DNA from: Pomphorhynchus laevis
Lineage: Eukaryota > Acanthocephala > Palaeacanthocephala > Echinorhynchida > Pomphorhynchidae
Length of the DNA stretch: 64,000 bases
Assembly: GCA_012934845.2 (NCBI GenBank)
Contig: WNNJ02001659.1
Coordinates: 1-64,000, forward strand
Direction of reading: 5' to 3'
The translations under genes and the position numbers were made by a program. Positions 56,736 to 64,000 of the stretch are shown one piece after another. Position 1 is the stretch's first letter; the number at the start of each line of letters is the position of its first letter. The notes under the pieces are model-generated. The model was not told the DNA's origin and did no database searches. It saw only the letters and a list, made by a program, of their open reading frames with translations.

Positions 56736-56785
56736 TGTTGAATAAATTGTAATGATAAACCAAATAAGGCTTTATTCAACAATCT
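56736..56785. repeat. 13-bp complementary pair spanning the LTR edge of the Gypsy element
   Basis: attgttgaataaa (56736-56748, just inside the element) and tttattcaacaat (56773-56785, in the LTR) are exact reverse complements. In the element's RNA this could pair the LTR-derived 5' region with the primer-site region, as in elements known to self-prime (Tf1/sushi type). Inference only. Confidence 0.6.
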
Positions 56786-56829
56786 AGAATATAGTTATAC
56801 AATATGATTACATGTTAGATTATCACAAA

Positions 56830-57940
56830 AGTATATTATTTATTATCCATCCATAAAAATTTGCTACTTGGGATGCAAACTTATCCCCTTTTTTTTAAGA
56901 ATTCATCCTTGTTTGAAAATAAGAAAAAATAATAGTAAAGTCGTAACCAATAATACATAGTTTCAGTATTTCTAACAGAGGTCATATTCAACTAATACAT
57001 AACATTCAACTTTATTTTTTAAGCAATAAACGATTTTTTAACAGTTATTCAGAGTGAACGTCGATTATATTTATTCTTTATCGAATGCGACTTAAATTCA
57101 ACAAGCCGAATGCGAATTGTTTAAGCAATGAACAATTATTTAACAGTTATTCAGAGTGAACGTCGATTATATTTATTCTGTATTGATCTAACCCAATAAG
57201 AAGTTTTCATCATAAAGCATTAATTATTTAATGCACAATTTAATAATTAAATGTTAAATTTTAAGTGAATAAAAAGGCGTAGTTTTGGTGACAAATAGTT
57301 ATTTATATTCACAAATATTACAACTCAAAAGAAAATTTAGATAAATTGAAGGCGGAGCAATACCCAATACAAATTTAATATGGCAAATCGCGGGTAAATA
57401 CGAAAATAGTCTTCGATTATGGAAATGCAAGTTTAACTCGCTATTCGTTACGGTGTAAAATGACTAAAAACGTTTATTTAATTTACCGCTAATTCTTCAC
57501 AAAACGAAAAAATTGAAGCTGGAAATTTATTTTATAAAAAATTATTAATAATTTATTAATAGCTTATTATCTATTAATTACATATAAATATAAATATATT
57601 TATTAATTATATTTATATTAATTACATATAAATATATATAAATATATATTTATTGATTAAAAGAAATATATCCATCCTGATCTGTATTTTAAATGTTCTG
57701 GAACGATCATGTACCTGATCGTTCCTGAATATTTAAATATGATTGCATTTTCATTACATCATTAATAATTTTTTTATTTTTTTTTAATTTTATTAGATAA
57801 AAAATTGTCTTGATTGTTAAATACTTACAGCTGGTTAAAAAAATTGTCTTAATTGTTAAATACTTACAATAAATAACATATAGCAACAAAGATAACTGAA
57901 GCTTAAGGAAACCGCTTATGGAATAATTATTGTCAATAAA
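56830..57940. other. AT-rich non-coding stretch with a direct repeat
   Basis: 57021-57077 and 57123-57179 are near-identical (agttattcagagtgaacgtc and flanks). No gene or other element recognised. Confidence 0.6.
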
Positions 57941-57945
57941 ACTTA

Positions 57946-58236
57946 GTGTCCAAAACAATCCGCCTGTATTATTCCACGAAATTACATCCCAGCATCAATA
58001 GCCAAAGCTTCATGAAAGTATCAAATCAGAATTACCAAAACGAACAAAATAGGGAACTGTCAACTATAAATGTACGATGTTCAGTCTGCAAGCGTAGTTT
58101 CATCACAATAACAAGTGGACTTATTCGTAAACATAACCGTGCACCGGGATATCTCGGTTCCGGTATGCCACCGGTATATATTGCCACACCTTCAAATCGG
58201 TCTATCCACAACAGCGTTGATATCTCCCATCTTTAA
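57946..58236 (+). pseudogene. N-terminal zinc-finger-like region of the WYIDD element
   Basis: The 96-codon frame has RCSVCKRSFITITSGLIRKH with CxxC and a following histidine, resembling the DNA-binding zinc fingers at the N-terminus of site-specific LINEs. Only one finger is recognisable. The following LLCFPK block is in another frame (58290-58541). Confidence 0.55.
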
Positions 58237-58987
58237 CAAAATGAAGACACAACTACAAATGATATCTGGGTAAAAGCAGTTTTAAATCAATGGATGAGTG
58301 CGGAAACACGTACAGTACGAAGAATCCCACGGTGGATCAGAAGAGCCGTAGCTGGAAAATGGCGTCATTGCTTACCTCGGTAGTGAAGCCGCCGTTAGAA
58401 CAATGGAAATGGGCTAAACTTCTATGTTTTCCAAAATACGCGCTTGCACTTCCAGCCAAGCAAACCGATAGACACGTCACAAAAGCGTTGAGCGACTACA
58501 TGCGTGAACGGTGCAATACATTTAACCAAGATCTCTACTAGCTAAACCTGTTGCTCTCTATATACCGAAACGCAAATAATCTGACGGCGCTAAAACCGTT
58601 GAGCGAAAAGAACACCGTCTCTGTCGACTAGTGTCCGAAAAGATCAACGATGGGAACGTAACTGGGGCAATTCGCTTGATTAGCTCTGCCAATGACATTG
58701 CCACTCCAGACGAACAGCTGTTTAACATTATGCATGAGAAGCATCGAAACAGTGAAACGTCATCCCACTCAACGCAGTCAAATGGTGTTGTGGTCGATTT
58801 GCCTTCGGTTAGCCGACTCCGCATCGTATCGGCTTTGCGATCCTTACCAAGAGTTTCGTCTTTGGGCATCGATGGGTTGAGCGCATTGCACTTACTCGAC
58901 TTAACTTGACCATCCGCAGGAATAAACGGAAGTCAACTCATCGATGCGCTGACCGATTTTGTAAACTCAGTAAGTTGCCGAATAATC

Positions 58988-59293
58988 GTGAAGGTTGCAA
59001 ATCGCCGAGTGTCTGATATGGCGTTAGAATTCTTAATGCCTCGCCAATTTGGAGTCGGTGTAAAAAGAGGAGTGGAAACCATCGTCCATGCAACGCGTAA
59101 TATTTTGAGCAACGATCTGACACCAGGATCCGTTCTTGTGAAGATCGATTTTCAGAACGCTTTTAACTGTGTAAGCCGATACGCAATGTTCAAGGTAATT
59201 TCTAGACGCTTTCCTGAAATTCTGCCATGGATAAAAACATGCTGCGAAAAACCGAGCAATCTTTACTTCGGAACGTTTGTGGTGCCTTCATAG
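58988..59293 (+). pseudogene. RT motif A region of the WYIDD element
   Basis: The frame reads FLMPRQFGVGVKRGVETIVH, then VLVKIDFQNAFNCVSRYAMF with the catalytic aspartate, and CCEKPSNLYFGTF. It stops at TAG just before QLGDPLGP (motif B), which continues in the same region. It aligns with IVHRARRLQQLHDQD...KIDLANAFNTLN of the element at 1800-4570. Confidence 0.7.
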
Positions 59294-60105
59294 CAGGAAG
59301 TACAGCTAGGCGATCCGCTTGGGCCTTTGCTATTTTGTGTTGCTATACATGAGGTGGTTGAATTGACGATTTTCCCTAATTATGCATGGTACATTGACGA
59401 CTGTACGATTGGAGTAATAGCACCGAACTGATCTCCGATATTCGTCGCATAGCAGATTTAGGTTATGTTCTCGGCGTAGTTATAAATCAAGTCAAAAGTG
59501 ATGTTATCACAGAGGATTTATCGCTGTACAAAGCGATCGAGTCTTTTCTCACTGGAGCAAAACTAATCAGCCCAGACGTATCTGAAATGCTTGGAGCTCC
59601 ACTGGGCGATAATAAATTGGTTGACATGCATTTGGAACAAGCAACAATACAGTTAGATCGAACAATCACACGACCTAAGTTGCTGGCTAGACACGATGCG
59701 GTGTTCCTGTTACAGAATGCATTCGCCCTACCAAAAGTAACCCATGTATTACGAAGCTCGTCATGCTACTAAAGCAACGAAATCCAGAGATACGACGGAA
59801 TGTTACGGTTAGCCTGGGAAAACACTCTTAATATCGCGCTGAACGACATCGCGTGGAATCAGGCAACATTACCGATTAAAATGGGGGGACTGGGAATCCC
59901 ATCAATGCAAAATACCGCCGGGTCGGCCTTTTTGGCATCGGTAAGCGGCTCTCAGAATCTAACGGGTTTAATCCTATAAAACGTCCGGCTTGGCTTTATA
60001 GCAGATGACGACGCGGCGTATGTACAGGGATTGCTGGAGTGGTAAAGCATATGCGGGGCTGATATTCCACTGGAAACACACTAACAGAGACAGTGGACTC
60101 AACCA

Positions 60106-60537
60106 TTGCTAAATATTCGTCAGGAAAGCCTGGTTTTGCGCGCAACGGATGAGGTTAGCATAGCACGACTAAAAGTAGTTTTGTCTCCATTTTCAAGAGC
60201 ATTTCTGCAGGCAATACTGATAATCGCGTTTGGAACTCGACTGAACGACAATAGCATGACACTTGTTGTCGCTTTGCGTTTGGGCCTATCGATCTGTACA
60301 ACCCAGGTATGCGGTTGTGGATCACGAATCGAGTGTTTCGGAAGACATGGATTGGATTGCCCTAAAACACGCAGTCGTTACACATGCCATGCTGAGGTTA
60401 ATAACCTAATCAAGATGACACTTACAGCCGCCGACGTCCCCTTTCGCTTGGAGCCAAATGGTCTCAGCCGAATTGACGACAAACGACCCGATGGTGGATC
60501 TATAATACCACGGGAGAGCGGAAAGCTCTTAGTATAG
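60106..60537 (+). pseudogene. Cys-rich and RPDG nuclease-like domain of the WYIDD element
   Basis: The frame contains TQVCGCGSRIECFGRHGLDC (Cys/His cluster), then LEPNGLSRIDDKRPDGGSII and PRESGKLLV before a stop. After the stop, DFTCLNTLAKSHIT and KKHKYECIDHTKYLFVPLAI in the same frame supply the D and K-KY parts of the pattern. RPDG...(W)D-x-T...K-KY is a recognisable domain found after RTs in many animal genomes and resembles PD-(D/E)XK nucleases. Confidence 0.7.
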
Positions 60538-60711
60538 GACTTTACATGTCTAAACACGTTGGCAAAGAGTCACATAACTCGTGCCATCGATGGCACAGGA
60601 TGTGTTTCAACGGATGCAGATTTATTGAAAAAGCACAAGTACGAGTGTATTGACCATACTAAATACTTATTTGTACCGTTAGCTATCGAGACACTTTAAG
60701 CATTTGGTCTT

Positions 60712-61311
60712 TTGGCCACCAGTTTCTACCAAGATTTGGGAAATAGACTAGGTCGGGTCACTGCGGACCAGCGCGCAGGTTCATTCCTCATACAGCGTCT
60801 AAGCGCTGCTGTTCAAAGGGGCAATGCGGCGTGTATGCTAAAGATGATCATTGCCGCGTCCGCTACTCAGACAGAAGGGGAAGTTCACGATACAGGCGAA
60901 CAAGGAATGTTGTACGATGATGACCAGGGCCGATTAGATGAAGACGTCATGGATGAAGCGGAAGATATTTTCTTGATGAAATCGACTAAGAGTGACATCG
61001 ATGAGTTGTCAGGAGAAACGACAGCTGGATAGGCAGAGTAAATAGACGAAGACAAGAATGTTATCACCGACGGAACTAGTGAAATTGTCTCAGTTGTAAG
61101 TGACGTGCACGAACAATCACCAGAGGCAATACATAATGACACATACGAGAATGTGGATGTGAAAGCGGATGAAAAGGCGACAGCAAACGAAGAAGAATCC
61201 AATGATGAAACTTTCGTAAAATACTACGAGAGCAATGTGGATTCAACAACTGATGATGGTGTAGAGGACGATAAAACCGAGACAGACTACTCGGTTGAAA
61301 AGAACGATTAA
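60712..61311 (+). pseudogene. C-terminal FLxQRLSAAVQRGNAA block and acidic tail
   Basis: FYQDLGNRLGRVTADQRAGS, FLIQRLSAAVQRGNAACML complete the nuclease-like domain. The remaining residues are strikingly acidic: MLYDDDQGRLDEDVMDEAED and, after two in-frame stops, an Asp/Glu-rich stretch to 61311 (NEEESNDETFV, DDGVEDDKTETD). The acidic tail could be part of the element's protein or readthrough of an acidic host segment. Confidence 0.6.
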
Positions 61312-61320
61312 TTTGAAAAC

Positions 61321-61629
61321 ATTGTGTTGGTAACTCGCATTTTATTTGTATATTTTATATTCAATTAAATTTATAACAATAAAAAATATACACTAACTAT
61401 AAATTTCATTGATAAATGTATAGATAGCATAAATATAAGCAGACTTTTAAATAATTCTCAAAGTAAAGAACTAATAGAATCATATAAGTAAGTAAATTTC
61501 TACAATAATGTATAAGCTGTTAGCGCCATTACGACGAGAAAAAATATTTTTTTCGTCTTAATAAAGCAATTATTTTTATTAAAGATTAATTAAAAAATAT
61601 ATAAATTTATTTTATAATAATTACACCGT
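61321..61629. other. AT-rich non-coding stretch
   Basis: No gene or repeat recognised. Confidence 0.6.
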
Positions 61630-61656
61630 AATGGTTACCCGCAAAGGGTAACCATT
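61630..61656. repeat. Perfect 11-bp-arm hairpin
   Basis: aatggttaccc, gcaaa loop, gggtaaccatt. Perfectly paired. It sits at the start of a decayed WYADD-lineage fragment. Confidence 0.85.
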
Positions 61657-61659
61657 ATT

Positions 61660-62280
61660 GGGTTGTGCAAGACTCACCGGAAGAATTGTCTCCTGTGTGA
61701 AATGTCGCCGAGCAATTTGTGTGAATCAATGAGCTCGTAAGCATGTAGACGAAGAACGGGCGATAGCGAATCCAATGCGACGATTTAAGCGCACTAACGT
61801 GTCAGGATAGCTAATTTGACTTTTTCGAGCAATATTTGACGCAATTGCTTTCAGGGTAAACTAATGCTCCGTGAATGGTTAAATGATAAATTTCGTTTAT
61901 CCATTCGGATAAACGAAATTTCCCTCAAAATCGACGACTGATGTTGTCGAAGAGCTATGCCATAGAGATTCAAACCATAAGAGTCACATAGGGTTTGTGA
62001 ATTCTTGAACTCAATCGAATATGCATGCAAAGGATCAACAATGCCAATACCGTCAAGATTTAATAAAGAAGTGAACCATTCGTCATTAAAATCATGCCTA
62101 GTCACTAGAGGAATAAATCAATCGTATATCATTCCCCTCAATCTCGATAATCCGGACGTTGTATATTCGTTTGCTCGTATAAAATGCGTCAATTTCCATT
62201 GAGTAGAGTCGAGTAGACCAGCATACGCAGCTTGAGGGTATATTTTAGCAACATCTTTAGGCAGTCAATGAATCATTCAG
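61660..62280 (-). mobile_element. WYADD-lineage RT-nuclease fragment
   Basis: The minus-strand frame 61851-62105 reads LLNLDGIGIVDPLHAYSIEF, matching the LPARLGGIGIMDP signature, then LREISFIRMDKRNLSF. Adjacent sequence continues the helical region in broken frames. Fragment only. It contains the perfect hairpin at 61888-61921. Confidence 0.55.
61888..61921. repeat. Perfect 15-bp-arm hairpin
   Basis: aaatttcgtttatcc, loop attc, ggataaacgaaattt. Exact complement over 15 bases. Confidence 0.9.
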
Positions 62281-62317
62281 TAGCTTGACTTTTTTAATAC
62301 TAATAATAAATTATTTA

Positions 62318-62375
62318 AAGTGGCAAATGCGTGCCAACTGCACGCTAATGAGTCCAATTAATAAAATGAATACAA
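62318..62375 (-). mobile_element. L2-like 3'-end fragment
   Basis: The reverse complement carries gcgtgcagttggcacgc then atttgccactttaaat, the conserved L2 3' end including a perfect 6-bp stem. It is truncated to under 60 bases and abuts a plus-strand L2 copy. Confidence 0.7.
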
Positions 62376-62379
62376 AAAA

Positions 62380-63165
62380 TGATAAGTCTAAAATAATCTG
62401 GATCCTCCCCCGTCAACCTAACATATCTCCTTCCACTCTATCTTTTGCCTCATCGATCATCCCCATAGTCAACAATCTCACTTTCTTAGGCTTCCATTTC
62501 GATGATCACCTTTCCCTTAAACCGTTCGTCCGTGACAAGGTCCGCTCATCTAACTTAATTCTCCGTGACATCCGCCGTATCCGCCCCCCCTTATCGACTT
62601 CCGTTCTTGTATGTCTCTTCTTTCATCGCTTCTTTTCCCTAAAATCGATTACTGCCTTAGCCTTTTCGCCAATTCTCCAAAATCCATCATCCTACCCCTA
62701 CAACGAATAATCAATACCGCCGTTCGAGTGCTATTTCGTCTCCGTCGCTTTGACCACACATCCACATATCTTGGCCAACCCTGCTGGCCCATCATCCACA
62801 TCCGCATACAACTCTGCCTTCTTCTCGTAACTTTTCGTTGCATCGCTGTCGGCTCCCCATCGTTCATCAACTTTCATTTCTTAGACGACACTCGCCCCAC
62901 CTCTCTCTATCACTGCGTTCCCGTCATACCCTCTTACTCCACGTTCCTAATTACTCCAACAACTACGGTCTCCGATCCTTCCTCGTCGCCGCCTCACTTC
63001 GCCTGGAATCAACTCCCTCTCGACGTCCGCCGCGCTCCCTCCTTTATCACATTCAAACACCTCCTCCGTTCACACCTTCTCGACACATGATTCACAGTCT
63101 TGTTTTGTTGTGGTCATGTAAGCGTGCGCTGGCACGCATTTTCCACGTAAAAATAAATCTTTTTT
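62380..63165 (+). mobile_element. L2-like LINE (subfamily b), 3' part
   Basis: Matches 44795-45560: IIWILPRQPNISPSTLSFAS, LGFHFDDHLSLKPFVRDKVR, then FRLRRFDHTSTYLGQ and WNQLPLDVRRAPSFITFKHL, and the 3' stem-loop at 63122-63137. One or two frame changes (near 62585 and near 62990). 5'-truncated. Confidence 0.8.
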
Positions 63166-63840
63166 AATAAATTAAATAATAAATTAAATAATTTAATTAA
63201 TTAATTTTTATTAATTTAATTATTTTATTAGTTAATAAAATAAACTATTTATTTTATTATTTTATTTATTAGTCGTTTATATTCACTGTATTAATAAATA
63301 ATTTAATAACTTCATTTTAATTTAGTAATAACATTTTACTTTTAATAATTATTTTATTTATTATTTGAATATCTTAGAATAAGCAAATAAGCTATCAGAT
63401 GCAAAAAAAGTCGATATTACGCTCTTTAAAAGCTGATAGTTTTAAAATACGCTTCTGTTTTGGTAGACAATTGTACAAAAAACACACTCATATACAAGAT
63501 AAAACATTGACTAAAATTCTCTACGCGTTTCGATACAAAAGAAATATATACAATCAAAATATAAAATTCATTGCTGGTGATCAAAAACATCGAACATGAA
63601 ATATCTATCAGGCCGATATCGCTCGTTAAATCGTTAAATCCTCGTAAATATTCTTAGTTACTGGTTATCCATTTTAATTTATCTTTAACGTGCTTGTCAA
63701 GGCCACCTCAAATCCATGATGAAACCGTTAATCTAATTGTTCAATGAATCACACACAAACAGATGCGCCACATAATTATCATAAACAACCGATATTATAA
63801 CTTGGTGAAATAACCGTGGTAGCCTGTTTCATTTCTAGTC
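63166..63840. other. AT-rich non-coding stretch
   Basis: Simple A/T repeats to about 63390. A 66-codon frame at 63399-63599 is Lys/Ile-rich and not recognisable. Confidence 0.5.
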
Positions 63841-63848
63841 GAAGGATA

Positions 63849-63998
63849 TTAGCCATTTTCAGTGATATCTTCTTCTCTCTCTAGATTTAGAACTACCTTC
63901 ACTCCAGTAACATTGCTGTATATCTTTCCAATTTCAGACGATTTATGACTTTGCTCCCTACTTCGACTCGATGTTGATTTTAGCATTCCATTACGGCG
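63849..63998 (-). CDS. Possible partial 3' coding exon
   Basis: The minus-strand frame is open from the window edge to a stop at 63849-63851: RRNGMLKSTSSRSREQSHKS, SEIGKIYSNVTGVKVVLNLE, REEDITENG. Less AT-rich than its flanks and coding-like. No family recognised. The start lies outside the window. Confidence 0.25.
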   Translation of the reverse strand, partial: RRNGMLKSTSSRSREQSHKSSEIGKIYSNVTGVKVVLNLEREEDITENG

Positions 63999-64000
63999 TT

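Larger units (their letters stand above)
52977..56829 (-). mobile_element. Ty3/Gypsy LTR retrotransposon, whole-looking, 80-bp identical LTRs
   Basis: Two identical 80-bp repeats bound it: 52977-53056 and 56750-56829, tgtaatgataaacc...attatcaca on the plus strand (TG...CA ends). The five bases aaagt occur just outside both ends (52972-52976 and 56830-56834), a perfect target duplication. One minus-strand ORF (53024-56722) encodes gag, protease, RT, RNase H and integrase. Identical LTRs mean a recent insertion. LTRs this short are unusual. Just inside the 5' LTR (below 56750) there is no obvious tRNA-complementary site; instead 13 bases are complementary to part of the LTR. Confidence 0.9.
57940..61320 (+). 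mobile_element. Non-LTR-like retroelement, WYIDD/RPDG lineage with nuclease-like domain
   Basis: In order: a zinc-finger-like N-terminus (RCSVCKRSFITI, about 58075), the signature WKWAKLLCFPKYALALPAK (58410-58470), RT blocks, motif A LVKIDFQNAFNCVSRYAMF (about 59140), LGDPLGPLLFC (about 59310), motif C WYIDDCTIG (about 59388), then LPIKMGGLGIPSM (about 59870), a Cys-rich block and RPDG nuclease-like domain (60300-60860), and an acidic tail (to 61311). At least eight breaks. It is the third lineage of this architecture in the window. Confidence 0.75.

Noticed and set aside
52977-56829. Endogenous retrovirus with envelope
   Set aside because: No third ORF exists between integrase and the 3' LTR. 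The element is a plain Gypsy retrotransposon.

Overview
This 64 kb window is AT-rich eukaryotic DNA, almost certainly from an invertebrate animal. The species cannot be named from the sequence. Most of it is retroelement remains: CR1- and L2-like LINEs, RTE-like LINEs, reverse transcriptases with a C-terminal restriction-nuclease-like domain, a Penelope-like element and short-LTR Ty3/Gypsy elements. A few host-gene-like pieces lie between them: a broken ubiquilin, a broken ankyrin-repeat gene and some orphan exons. I see no bacterial operons, CRISPR array, rRNA gene or unambiguous functional tRNA gene.

Layout. 1-4570 holds two RT-nuclease elements of different lineages (motif C WYADDAN, then WYLDDG). 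They run straight into an ankyrin-gene fragment and a ubiquilin pseudogene (to 6019). 6.6-8.8 kb is packed with a short dispersed repeat and contains an exact 312-bp duplication. 9.0-14.1 kb has the most host-like sequence: a small coiled-coil ORF, its partial duplicate fused to LINE sequence, a tRNA-like/hairpin block, the ankyrin pseudogene, a head-to-head Penelope pair and an exon-like ORF. 14.6-17.2 kb is an RTE-like LINE with a tandem duplication beyond its 5' side. 17.5-19.9 kb has head-to-head L2 pieces. 20.6-24.2 kb has more WYADD-type pieces. 24.3-26.9 kb is an L2 copy. 28.0-31.2 kb and 32.4-36.6 kb are two CR1-like LINEs, the second nearly intact. 36.9-38.7 kb is an old short-LTR Gypsy. 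39-42.1 kb holds L2 and RTE pieces, followed by a 393-bp foldback element. 43.4-52.4 kb is an L2-dominated block with a CR1 copy nested in an L2 copy. 52.98-56.83 kb is a whole-looking Gypsy element with identical 80-bp LTRs and a 5-bp target duplication. 57.9-61.3 kb is a third RT-nuclease lineage (WYIDD, RPDG). The rest is L2 3' ends and AT-rich DNA.

The elements move by copying themselves through RNA, and little here looks like working host sequence. The points most worth a second look are: (a) three RT-plus-PD-(D/E)XK-like lineages in one window; (b) Gypsy elements with unusually short LTRs and a self-complementary primer region; (c) a conserved 3' stem-loop shared by two L2 subfamilies; (d) the LINE/ankyrin/ubiquilin mosaic; (e) the exact 312-bp duplication; (f) the palindromic foldback element and the Penelope head-to-head pair.
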